A DNA stretch of 58,762 nucleotides from a virus. Under the pieces are notes generated by a model. The model saw only the letters and a program-made list of their open reading frames with translations, did not search any database and was not told the DNA's origin. The position numbers were made by a program, and so were the translations under genes. The stretch spans positions 1 to 58,762 of IMG/VR virus record IMGVR_UViG_3300035070_002022; one strand, given 5' to 3'. Below are positions 8,226 to 17,100 of the stretch, in pieces (the stretch's first letter is position 1; the number at the start of each line of letters is the position of its first letter).

Positions 8226-8492
8226 CTAGCTTTTTTTATTTGACTGGCAAAAGCTTGAAGCGGCACCCACGCTGCCAAACCCCCATTTTTTTAAAGCAAA
8301 TGCTTTTCTAGTAGGATCACCATTAGGTTTTTTCATCGGGCCTTTCATACCCGCAAATCTACACGCAAAGCTTACTCGCCTAGGGTTTTTTCCGCTAGTT
8401 AATCGTTTACCCATCCCTGGATTCTCTTTACGCATTTTACGGTTTTGTTTTTCGTAAGCAGCATTTTGCTGCGATTTAGATTTTTTTGCCAT
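8226..8492 (-). CDS. Basic DUF6321-like phage protein
   Basis: The 88-residue product is highly basic. It carries a strongly conserved-looking core: NPGMGKRLTSGKNPRRVSFA, CRFAGMKGPMK, then RKAFALKKWGFGSVGAA and SFC. I recall this pattern as a domain of unknown function (DUF6321) in phages. Three Cys residues and many Arg/Lys suggest nucleic-acid or metal binding, which is not proven. It sits directly after the endolysin gene. Confidence 0.65.
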   Translation of the reverse strand: MAKKSKSQQNAAYEKQNRKMRKENPGMGKRLTSGKNPRRVSFACRFAGMKGPMKKPNGDPTRKAFALKKWGFGSVGAASSFCQSNKKS

Positions 8493-8494
8493 AG

Positions 8495-8881
8495 CTATTT
8501 ATTTGTGTTGTCCCACCTTGTTTTTGTTCCTCGTATATCGTAATGTACAAATGTGTTATATAAACCTAACCCACCTTGCATTACATGATTGTACTCGGCT
8601 AATGTATCTAATACTTTATACAGGTCTTTTGGCGGTAAGCCTTTAACCTGCAAATCAGCTGCCTTGCCTAATATATGTTGGCTGTCAGAGACTCCACCCA
8701 CTTCTTTGTTGTGACTTCGGCATCGATATGCATTAGTTATTGTTATTGGTAATTCTATAAAGTCACGAGTATACTGCAATTGATTTGCTAGCTTTTGGAT
8801 GTTAAAAAAAACTTCCATAGGCATTTTGCAACCGCACTTGCATTCAAACTCAGACTTTTTAAAGTTACTAGTAAGATTCAT
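8495..8881 (-). CDS. M15-type peptidase endolysin
   Basis: The product is 128 residues from the ATG at 8881, chosen because it overlaps the upstream gene by only 14 nt and matches the family's N-terminus (TSNFKKSEFECKCGC). It would cut peptide cross-links in peptidoglycan at lysis. The zinc site of the M15_3 family is visible: SQHILGKAADLQV (His about 69, Asp about 76) and TFVHYDIR (His about 113). RCRSHNKEVGG precedes it as expected. It has no signal peptide, so release depends on the holin encoded at 7112-7519. Confidence 0.85.
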   Translation of the reverse strand: MNLTSNFKKSEFECKCGCKMPMEVFFNIQKLANQLQYTRDFIELPITITNAYRCRSHNKEVGGVSDSQHILGKAADLQVKGLPPKDLYKVLDTLAEYNHVMQGGLGLYNTFVHYDIRGTKTRWDNTNK

Positions 8882-9089
8882 TCGAGCGACCTTTAGCACA
8901 CTGCGTGATTGGCTTAGATTCGTAAGGCGTAGGGTATTTTAATACCTGCATGCCGTTTGCCCCTGAAGAAGATCCTTTTCCGTGAGGTCTACCCTCTTGG
9001 CTTAAAGGCCCATCCCATAATGCTGATTCTCCTATTTGTCCTTTAGCTCCACCCGTTGGGTTGGATACCATTTGTTTTTTGTAGTCCAT
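8868..9089 (-). CDS. Small Gly/Ser-rich late protein
   Basis: The 73-residue product is rich in Gly, Ser, Pro and Lys, with no strong secondary-structure pattern (SNPTGGAKGQIGESALWDG). It is adjacent to the Met/Gln-rich gene at 9095 and overlaps the endolysin start by 14 nt. It is probably a disordered virion-associated or assembly protein. No family is recognised. Confidence 0.55.
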   Translation of the reverse strand: MDYKKQMVSNPTGGAKGQIGESALWDGPLSQEGRPHGKGSSSGANGMQVLKYPTPYESKPITQCAKGRSNESY

Positions 9090-9094
9090 AGTTT

Positions 9095-9319
9095 TTATAT
9101 TAATCCTTGCATAGATTTATTTCTTGCTTCAATGTCTCCCATTACTCCGTTAGTTACAGCTGCAAAAGCAGGATTGACTCCATTTGCTTGGTAAGTAGGT
9201 TGTTGCATACCTCTGGCTTGTAATTGCGCTTGTTGTTGCGCGGCCATAGCTTGTTGCATTGCCATTTCACTTGTATCTTGTACGCCAGGCATCTGACCCA
9301 TCATGTTCATGTTTACCAT
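9095..9319 (-). CDS. Met/Gln/Ala-rich small late protein
   Basis: The 74-residue product has an N-terminal MVNMNMMGQMPGV, a central helix of Ala, Gln and Met (MAMQQAMAAQQQAQLQARGM), and an Asn/Ala-rich end. Such low-complexity proteins often scaffold or fill the virion in podoviruses. This is inference from composition only. It lies between the winged-helix-like gene and the Gly-rich gene with gaps of 2-5 nt. Confidence 0.55.
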   Translation of the reverse strand: MVNMNMMGQMPGVQDTSEMAMQQAMAAQQQAQLQARGMQQPTYQANGVNPAFAAVTNGVMGDIEARNKSMQGLI

Positions 9320-9321
9320 AA

Positions 9322-9768
9322 TTATCTTGTTTTATCTTTGTTAACTTTATCGAATGCAGCGGAATAAACTTTTGCGCTGTATGTGTTTTTTTTCATTAAA
9401 GGATTGCGTCTAGTTGAAGTAGGTATATCCTCTTCTCCTAACATTATACGATACATCTGCTGTATTAAGCATTTGCATCTAAAACTGATCTTATATATAC
9501 TATAGCTTTTATCCGACCCGTTATAACCTCGCCATTTGACGATCCAGCCCTCTTTAAGCAGCCTATTCCATCTCCTATTGTCCCAAGAGTATGTAAGGCT
9601 ACCGTCTTCAAAATCGCGCTTCCTAAACTGCCCTAAACAATCGAAGTAAATCAACAGTTCTAAATCAGCATCGGTAATACCATTTGTTTTACAAGCCCAC
9701 TTGCGTATAATCCTATAATGCTTTAACAGTCCGAGTTCTTTTAAATCACCTCCTGTTAACTTTCTCAT
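9322..9768 (-). CDS. Winged-helix-like conserved phage protein
   Basis: The 148-residue product reads like a compact DNA-binding domain: LKHYRIIRKWACKTNGITDA, DLELLIYFDCLGQFRKRDF, then WDNRRWNRLLKEGWIVKWR as recognition helix and wing, and a C-terminal IYRIMLGEED. I recall similar proteins from Bacteroidetes phages described as MarR-like. It overlaps GroES by 4 nt (ATGA). It could be a late transcription regulator or an assembly factor; location in the late operon does not decide. Confidence 0.65.
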   Translation of the reverse strand: MRKLTGGDLKELGLLKHYRIIRKWACKTNGITDADLELLIYFDCLGQFRKRDFEDGSLTYSWDNRRWNRLLKEGWIVKWRGYNGSDKSYSIYKISFRCKCLIQQMYRIMLGEEDIPTSTRRNPLMKKNTYSAKVYSAAFDKVNKDKTR

Positions 9769-10025
9769 AAAACAAAAACTACATCCTGGGTTTTTATAAC
9801 GTGGTATGTTTCCCTATCCAATTCTATTTTATGCCCCGCGTGTCTATCGTAATAAATCACATCGTTCTTTTTTATACCATCGCATTCGCTACCCGTAGAT
9901 ACAACTGTAGCCTCTACATATCTTATGTCTTCGCGGTGATTCTCAGCAAGAAGTAAACCGCCTTTTGTAGCGGTCACTCCTTCTTTTAATTTCTTTATTA
10001 TTATGTTTCTACCTATTGCGTTCAT
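9765..10025 (-). CDS. groES: Co-chaperonin GroES
   Basis: The 86-residue product is slightly shorter than bacterial GroES (about 97). It would cap the GroEL ring during folding of phage proteins. Visible features: N-terminal strand IGRNIIIKKL, mobile-loop region TKGGLLLAENHREDIRYVEA, glycine turn VVSTGSECDGIKKNDVIYYD, and C-terminal LDRETYHVIKTQDVVFVL. The mobile loop holds GGLLLAE, matching the GroEL-contact tripeptide region. The gene follows groEL by one base and has an AGAGGA-like ribosome site, rare in this genome. Confidence 0.88.
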   Translation of the reverse strand: MNAIGRNIIIKKLKEGVTATKGGLLLAENHREDIRYVEATVVSTGSECDGIKKNDVIYYDRHAGHKIELDRETYHVIKTQDVVFVL

Positions 10026-10026
10026 A

Positions 10027-11565
10027 TTATCCTCTTACGTTAGACATAACACAGTTAGTTGACAATATAGTCGAAGCAACTGATGCAGCATTCTTTAAAG
10101 CTGATTTTGTAACCAATACAGGATCTATAATTCCTGCTTTAAACATATTAACCGTTTTACCGTTTTCTACATTAACACCGTGATTCTTTTTACCGATGTT
10201 CCTGTATTCAATTCCTGCGTTTTTCATTATAGTTTTACACGGGTAATACAGCGCCTCTAAAACCAATTCTTCCTCAGAAGACTTTGCTTTTATACTAGTA
10301 GCCGCATTGATCAGGGCTATGCCGCCTCCAGCAACCACACCTTCTTTTATAGCGGCCTTGGTTGCACATATTGCATCCTCCACCCTGTCTTTCTTCTCGT
10401 TTAGCTCTACCTCTGAGTTACCACCTACTTTTACTATTGCTAGTTTAGCAGCAAGCATTGCTAATCGTTTTTCAAGTTTAATTATCTTACCTGGATTAGA
10501 CTCCGTAAGTAATTCTTCTTTAATGTTGCTGATGATCGCTTGTACTTCTTCAGACTGTTCTTCGTCTATCTGAAACACCGTGTCTTTAAATGTAGACACT
10601 GCTTTTACGCAAGTACCCAAGCAAGATAAATCAATTAAGTCTAGATCATCTCCTAAGTTTTCACTTATAACCGTAGCACCAGTTAGTAAAGCTAAATCAT
10701 CAAATATTTCTTTTCTATTTACACCGTGTGTAGGTGCGGGAATCACATTTACTTTAATAGATCCCTTGTTTTTATTCATTGCTAAAGCGGCTGCAACTTT
10801 TGCGTCAACATCACCCACAATTAGTAATGGCATGTTGTTTTTAATCACATGCTCTAATATTGTTTGTATTTGCCTAATAGTATCTACTGCTGAATCAACT
10901 AGTAATATTTTAGGATTAACCAGCTCAGCTGTGTTAGCTGCGTGATTTGTTACGAAATGATTATTAGTAAATCCTTTTTCGTATTGTACACCCTCAACTA
11001 CCTCTATGCTTGTATTGCCGTCGTGTGATGTTTCCATCATAACAACACCTGTTAAATCTACAGCTCTATATGCATCCGCAATGAGTTTACCTAATTCTAT
11101 ATCGTTGTTTGTAGATATAGTAGCTACTTCATCAATCATACTGCCGTTAACTGGCTTTGCTTGCTTGTCCAAGTGGTCTAATACTTTATCAACTACTTTA
11201 TTGATGGCATCGCGTTTTTCACGACTTGTAAACTTGTCTTCTGATTTATCAAATTCCTTTAGTATTGCATGTGCTAATACCGTGGAAGTCGTTGTACCAT
11301 CACCCGCTTCAGCCACCGTTCTTCTAGCAGCCTGTTTTACTAAAGATGCACCCATATTTTCTACGGGATCTAATAATACAGATAATTCCGCTACCGTTAC
11401 ACCATCTTTTGTTATTACAGGTACACCTTGTGCATCCTCGAATATAACGCACTCACCCCCGCCCCCAAGGGTAGAAGCTACAGCTTCGGTTAGGGTTTCA
11501 ATACCCTTAAATACTTTTTCTCTACCTTTGTCGCCAAAGCTAAATTGTTTTACTATTTGATTCAT
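10027..11565 (-). CDS. groEL: Chaperonin GroEL
   Basis: The 512-residue product belongs to the ring-forming ATPase that folds proteins. Nucleotide-binding motifs are intact: LGGGGECVIFED with VITKDGVTVA near residues 33-60, AGDGTTTSTVLA near 87-98, and EKKDRVEDA near 385-394, which contains the catalytic Asp equivalent to E. coli D398. GVVAGGGIALINA follows. The apical domain is divergent. The C-terminal Gly-Gly-Met tail of bacterial GroEL is missing; the chain ends CVMSNVRG. It has its own late promoter (11575-11610) and is co-transcribed with groES. Likely clients are the very large virion proteins encoded nearby (inference). Confidence 0.93.
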   Translation of the reverse strand: MNQIVKQFSFGDKGREKVFKGIETLTEAVASTLGGGGECVIFEDAQGVPVITKDGVTVAELSVLLDPVENMGASLVKQAARRTVAEAGDGTTTSTVLAHAILKEFDKSEDKFTSREKRDAINKVVDKVLDHLDKQAKPVNGSMIDEVATISTNNDIELGKLIADAYRAVDLTGVVMMETSHDGNTSIEVVEGVQYEKGFTNNHFVTNHAANTAELVNPKILLVDSAVDTIRQIQTILEHVIKNNMPLLIVGDVDAKVAAALAMNKNKGSIKVNVIPAPTHGVNRKEIFDDLALLTGATVISENLGDDLDLIDLSCLGTCVKAVSTFKDTVFQIDEEQSEEVQAIISNIKEELLTESNPGKIIKLEKRLAMLAAKLAIVKVGGNSEVELNEKKDRVEDAICATKAAIKEGVVAGGGIALINAATSIKAKSSEEELVLEALYYPCKTIMKNAGIEYRNIGKKNHGVNVENGKTVNMFKAGIIDPVLVTKSALKNAASVASTILSTNCVMSNVRG

Positions 11566-11574
11566 TTAATTAGA

Positions 11575-11610
11575 TTTTATTATATAATCACGCGTAATTT
11601 AAAAAAACTA
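11575..11610 (-). promoter_or_regulatory. Late-type promoter B (groEL)
   Basis: Read on the minus strand, TAGTTTTTTTAAATTACG is followed by CGTGATTATATAATAAAA, nine bases before the groEL ATG. It shares the same gapless layout as sites A, C and D. Confidence 0.75.
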
Positions 11611-11630
11611 CGCGCAATTTTTATTTATTG

Positions 11631-11990
11631 TTACTCTACAGGAGGAACAGGCTCACCAATAGTAAGTGTTATTGATACTGGGTTTATCTCCAGGTTGATA
11701 GCGTTAGCTATGTTTGTTTCTATTGCTGTAACTTGCTCTGCTCCCATTGCACCTTGTGTCCAAGCTACAACTTCATCATTAGTAAGCTCGTCAAATGGTA
11801 TAAAATTTGTTATGTCGTCAATATTCAGAACCTGTGTTCCTATATTTGTAGCGGAGTAAGGGTTTCCTGCAGAATCTACTTGATCTGAGATTCCTGTAAC
11901 TATCCAGTGCACATTGTACACTACATCGTCATTTCCTGCTTCTTCCACGTAAGCATCTACTGTTTTGCAATTCCAATTGTAAGTAATCAT
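11631..11990 (-). CDS. Conserved tail-region protein (DUF7936-like)
   Basis: The 119-residue product starts MITYNWNCKTVDAYVEE, followed by DVVYNVHWIVTGISDQ, a LNIDDITNFIPFDELTNDEV segment, and an acidic helix ending LEINPVSITLTIGEP. I recall this pattern as a widespread phage domain (DUF7936) found near tail fibre genes. It is probably virion-associated. It is the last gene of the fibre block before groEL. Confidence 0.65.
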   Translation of the reverse strand: MITYNWNCKTVDAYVEEAGNDDVVYNVHWIVTGISDQVDSAGNPYSATNIGTQVLNIDDITNFIPFDELTNDEVVAWTQGAMGAEQVTAIETNIANAINLEINPVSITLTIGEPVPPVE

Positions 11991-12028
11991 AATTTTTGTT
12001 TGTTTATTTATTTATTAATGTATTTTTA

Positions 12029-14128
12029 TTACCATTGCGCTATAGCAACTCTTTTCCATGAATTTGTGGCATAACATACATATATGTAATCCGCAGTTAT
12101 TCTTATTTCTCCCAGCGTTCCTGTGTCACCTCTACTAGACGGGGCAGTCTGCATTGCTGAGACCCTGTATCCAGTAGCTGAAATATTTGACAAGGAGGTT
12201 ATGTGACAACCTGCGGCAAGAGTTGTTGTTCCAACTCCAATACCAGCACCTTGTGTATATATCTTACTGTCTTGTAGCCCAAGAGTACCTGATTTACTAT
12301 AAGGTACATACCCGTCATTCAGATCAGTAGCTATTAATGTTTCTGCCTTTACATTGCCTGAGACATCTAGCTTAGCACTAGGATTATTCGTTCCAATACC
12401 AATGTTGCCAGCAGAGGTGATACGCATTCTTTCTGTATTACCTCCGCCAGCGGGTTGAGTATCAAACGTTAGGGCCCCCGCATCGTTAGCACCATCCCTG
12501 TCTACATTAACCGCAGCTACAGTATCACTTCCAGCTGTATTATAAAAGGCAATTCCAGCAAATCTAACATCAGTTGTAGCATTACCTCTTATTCTTATAT
12601 CGGAAAGAGTTCCATCATCTAGGTCTAAAATAGTGGCTGGACTAGTCGTACCGATGCCTACGTTGCCTGATGGCAGTAAAAGTAAATCAGCCGTGGCATT
12701 AACCTTAAGGTCAATACCATCTGTAGTTATGCTTCCTCTAGATGTTTCAGAACCTACTGCTCCATATTTAAAGTTCATAAATCCAGTACCTGCAGTGTTT
12801 ACTGTAATGTCCCCACCTGTTACATCTAGCTTGGAATCAGGAGTAGTCGTACCGATCCCGACGCTGCCTGTTGAGGCAATACGCATTCTTTCTGTACCGT
12901 TGGTGAAAAATGTTTGTGTAGTTAGTCCTGCTCCTGCTGCCCCGTGTTTAAGTTCACCGCTTACAAATTGTAATGAATTTCTTGCATCCCCATTAGCGTC
13001 ATGAAAAGAGATTATTCCACTATTAGGTAAAGTTAATGTACCACTAATACTTGATGTTACCCCGATACCTACGTTACCTGAGGAGGTGATGCGCATTCTT
13101 TCAGAATTGTTAGTTTTAAATCCTAACGCGTCTGTATTTGGTGTAGATACATACTTGGCTCCAGCTCCATTACCTTTTAATGTTAAACCTGCAAATCTGT
13201 CTAACTCAGCGTAATTTACATTTCCAGAATCTCTTGAAGTTATAGTGCCGTCTCTAACATCTAGCTTTTGTCCAGGACTAGTCGTTCCGATACCTACGTT
13301 GCCAGTAGAGGTTATTCGCATTTTTTCAGTAGCTGCAGCGCTTACGGCATTAGTGCTAAATGATAGGTCGTGATTATTCCCCGTTCCCATTTTATGGGCA
13401 GTGATTATTGCGCTTCTTGTCGAACCATGTCCTATTTCTAGAACCGCATCTTCTCCTAGAGCACCCCCACTATTATATAACCCTAGCAGTCTTTTTGCGC
13501 CATCTCCAGTATTAGAAGTATGCTTAACCTCTAGCTTACTACCTGGACTAGTCGTTCCGATACCTACGTTACCCGCCGTTGGATTGAAAACTAAATCATA
13601 ATAATTATCTCCAGGTTTTACAGATTGAAACCAAATGTAGTCTTGGTCAACTGCTCCTATTTTTAATTTAAAGTCTGTATTGATTCCAGTTCCTCCTCCT
13701 ATTTCTATGATTTCATCGCTTGATGAATAGCTTCCAACTACACTTAAAGGTGATCCTGGACTAGTAGTCCCGATGCCAACGTTGCCGCTCGACGTGATGC
13801 GCATTTTTTCAGAACCGTTTGTATCAAATCTAACAATAGGTCCGTTAATATTTATATAACCGTAATAACCTCCACCTCTTATATAATAATCACTATTAGC
13901 TGTTCCAAATTGCAGTTTACCTAAGTTAGAAGATGTAGCTAAATACAAATCTCCAGTCAAAGGAAACCCTGACCCAGCTGAAAGCGGTAAGTAAGGACCA
14001 CCTATAATACTCGAACCTGAGCCGTCTACCCAGTCAATACCTGCAGCAGTTGAAACCAATACTTGATTAGCTGAACCCGTAGATCCGTTAGTGTCTTCTA
14101 AAAAATTTGTTGTATATTTCTTACTCAT
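12029..14128 (-). CDS. Tail fibre or receptor-binding protein with GIGTTSP repeats
   Basis: The 699-residue product is a beta-rich fibre carrying about seven copies of a module ending GNVGIGTTSP followed by a short coil such as SKLEV. The shaft modules between them differ. The C-terminal part (SAMQTAPSSRGDTGTLGEI, then YIYVCYATNSWKRVAIAQW) is a compact tip found at the end of other phage fibres. No S74 self-cleaving chaperone is present. The gene directly follows the 1510-residue paralogue, so the pair probably makes a composite fibre. It would bind the host surface. Confidence 0.8.
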   Translation of the reverse strand: MSKKYTTNFLEDTNGSTGSANQVLVSTAAGIDWVDGSGSSIIGGPYLPLSAGSGFPLTGDLYLATSSNLGKLQFGTANSDYYIRGGGYYGYININGPIVRFDTNGSEKMRITSSGNVGIGTTSPGSPLSVVGSYSSSDEIIEIGGGTGINTDFKLKIGAVDQDYIWFQSVKPGDNYYDLVFNPTAGNVGIGTTSPGSKLEVKHTSNTGDGAKRLLGLYNSGGALGEDAVLEIGHGSTRSAIITAHKMGTGNNHDLSFSTNAVSAAATEKMRITSTGNVGIGTTSPGQKLDVRDGTITSRDSGNVNYAELDRFAGLTLKGNGAGAKYVSTPNTDALGFKTNNSERMRITSSGNVGIGVTSSISGTLTLPNSGIISFHDANGDARNSLQFVSGELKHGAAGAGLTTQTFFTNGTERMRIASTGSVGIGTTTPDSKLDVTGGDITVNTAGTGFMNFKYGAVGSETSRGSITTDGIDLKVNATADLLLLPSGNVGIGTTSPATILDLDDGTLSDIRIRGNATTDVRFAGIAFYNTAGSDTVAAVNVDRDGANDAGALTFDTQPAGGGNTERMRITSAGNIGIGTNNPSAKLDVSGNVKAETLIATDLNDGYVPYSKSGTLGLQDSKIYTQGAGIGVGTTTLAAGCHITSLSNISATGYRVSAMQTAPSSRGDTGTLGEIRITADYIYVCYATNSWKRVAIAQW

Positions 14129-17100
14129 TTACCAATTGTTTTGTACTACATTAATCCATGCGTATGTTGTAGCCCCTGTCTGCATACACATATCCACATA
14201 GCTATTATTTCCTGAAGTCCTATACCTTAATGTTCCTACTTTGTTAGCTCCCGCGGTATCTGTGTCATCTGCAACTTTTATTCCTCCGGCTACATCTAAC
14301 TTAGCTCTTGGTGTCGTTACCCCAATTCCTGTGTCTCCTGTACCTTTGATTATAAATAAGTCTGTGCCGCCCGTATTTTCTATAAGCATAGAAGTATCTA
14401 CGCTATTTGTTCCTGCTCTTACACGTAAACCATAACTTTGACCTACAGTTGCTGAGCCATCTAATCTTGAAGCATAAACATTATTATTTCCTTGAACTTG
14501 AAATATGTCCCCAGTAGATGAAGTTTTATTAACAAGAAGATGTCCTGCTGAGGTGATACGCATACGCTCAGTATTCCCTGAAGTTGAGAAAAACCTTAAT
14601 GCTCCTGAAGAGACGCCATTGTCATAGTCAATTCTACCATTAGTTTGAGCTAAAATGATATCATCACTAATTTTCATTTTACCAACTACGTCTAGCTTTT
14701 CGCTAGGACTAGCAGTTCCTATACCTACGTTACCGCTATTCTTTATAATCATTTTAGTGGTAGGTGAGGGCTCAGAAGTATTAGCTCCTCCTCCAAACTG
14801 AAACTGAATATCCCCGCTAGTGCCTGTACTTCCGTAAGAAGTAGACCTTAATATAGTGCCTGAGCTACTTGTTGATAAAAAAGTAGATTTTCCGTTGGAG
14901 CTTGCTGTGTCTTGTTGTTGCACCTCTAGACCACCTACATTGCTGTCCATTAAGCCCCTGTTCCCTCTGTTGATTGCAATAGTTCCGCCAATTCCGCCGT
15001 TAAAATAAAGCTTCTTAATATTGTCACTTAATCTTATTGAGTTTCCATTAGTTGCCCCTGTAGTACCTGAAATATCTAATATATCTCCCGTAGACTTAAA
15101 TGTTATGTTAGGCCCCTGTTGACTTTGTAGAATTAAAGATCCGTCTGTTCCTTGTCTGTCCCCTATTTTTATTGTGTCATCCACGTGAAGTGGGTAATCA
15201 GGACTAGTAGTCCCGATGCCTACGTTGCCGTTTGCTAAAAACGTAGTAGACACAGTGGCGCCCGGCCTCATTGTTATATATCCACTGCTTTGGACCCTAA
15301 GTTCGCCGTTGTTACCTGTTAAATAGTGGTTGTCCCCACTGGTGGCATCTTGGAGTCTTATTGTTGGGGCGTCTGCATTTATATGAAGTGGTGTGCTCGG
15401 GGCGGTCGTCCCTATACCTACGTTGCCTGCGCCATCAATACGCATTCTTTCTGTTAGCGCATTTGAAGCGTTACTTGTATATAATTGTAAATTACCTCCA
15501 TTGCTATTAGTTGCCCAAGGGCTAGAATGAATTTTTGCTTGGTCTGTTTGAGTACCTGATGATGTGGTACCGTAAAATAACATCCCATAACTATTCGCAC
15601 TATTGCCTGTGCCTATGCTTGATAGTTTTATATTTCCTGAGACTTCTAGTTTTTCACTTGGAATAGTTGTATCTATACCAAAATTACCTACAACGTACCC
15701 TCCTCCATTAGCGTTAATTCTAAATTTGGTGCCTGCAGTGGTTACAAATTGCAATGAACCTCCGTTTTGCAATTGGGAAGTCCCGTATGATAGCACTGCT
15801 CCTACAGCATTACTAAGTCTTAAGCTCGGGGTTGTAGTATCTCCGTAGATGTAACCTCCTGTTCCAAGCTCTATATTTCCTTCAACCGTAAGTTTCTGGC
15901 TAGGGCTAGTCGTCCCGATCCCTACGTTGCCGTTGTTTATTATCATCTTAGCAACTCCTCCTTGCAGGAATTGCGTTCTAATATTTGTTCCTGAGTCAAA
16001 AATTAATCCCCCTCCTGAAATGTAGCCTCCTGTGCCGTCCATTATAATAGACCCTGTGTACGTTGTGCTTTTTAGATCAAGCTTGGAGTAATGAACTGTA
16101 TTCTCAATAGTCATATACCCGCTTCCTGCTGACGTGCTTTTTACATGTAAGGAGGTAATTGGGCTAGTCGTTCCGATTCCTACGTTGCCGCTTGAGGTTA
16201 TTCGCATACGTTCGGCTTGGTTAGGAACTGTCGTAGATGAAGATGTAAATCTAATTCCTCCAAAACCTCCTACTACTAAATCATTAGCAACTCTTTTTAT
16301 ACCTACGTTTTGATTGGTTATATAAAAACCGTTATTTACACCTACTCTTATGTTACCCTCGACATCTAGTTTTTCGCTAGGACTAGTAGCCCCGATACCT
16401 ACGTTACCGTTACTATCAATCAAAACATCTCTATCGCCATTGGCCCCACCTAAACCAAGAGGGCCAGTAGTGTTTTGAAGATAACCATAACTTGCGCCTT
16501 CTAAAAGAACAAGAGAGTCACCTGTGTCCGCTCTTTTTAGTCTTATCCCAGCACCTGATGAGGCGTTTTCAATATCTAAGTTATAGTTTGGACTAGTCGT
16601 TCCAATACCTACGTTGCCGCCGTTGAAGTATGAGATACCATTACTCTGTATGTTAACGTTAGTGTTACCTGAGTTTCTTAATTGTAAGGTTCCCGAGGTA
16701 CTTAGTACGCTAGAGTCGCTAGCTCCGCCGTATGCTGTAATATTGCCCGTTGCAAGTATATTTCCACTAACCTGCAACTTCTGGCCAGGACTAGCAGTTC
16801 CTATACCTACGTTACCTCCTTCCAATATAGTCATCTTAGCATCAGCTGTTGTCACTACAGCTCCAGTCATCTGGTCGTTTAAAGCAAACTGCATTGATGA
16901 AGACCTACCATACCCGGTTGTGTAAGTAGTAAATATACCAGCTTTATGTTGTCCTGAATTATCAGTGTGGGAAAGGTATAGTGATGAAACTCCGGTGTTA
17001 AAACCAGAATTAACAACCAATTCTCCCATAACTTCCAGCTTTTTAGTAGGACTAGTCGTCCCGATACCTACGTTGCCTGCTACATATAAACCTCCTGTAG

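Noticed and set aside
11006-11560. 184-codon plus-strand ORF opposite groEL
   Set aside because: It is antisense to an unmistakable GroEL; composition (Ser/Thr/Val rich) is that of a shadow frame.
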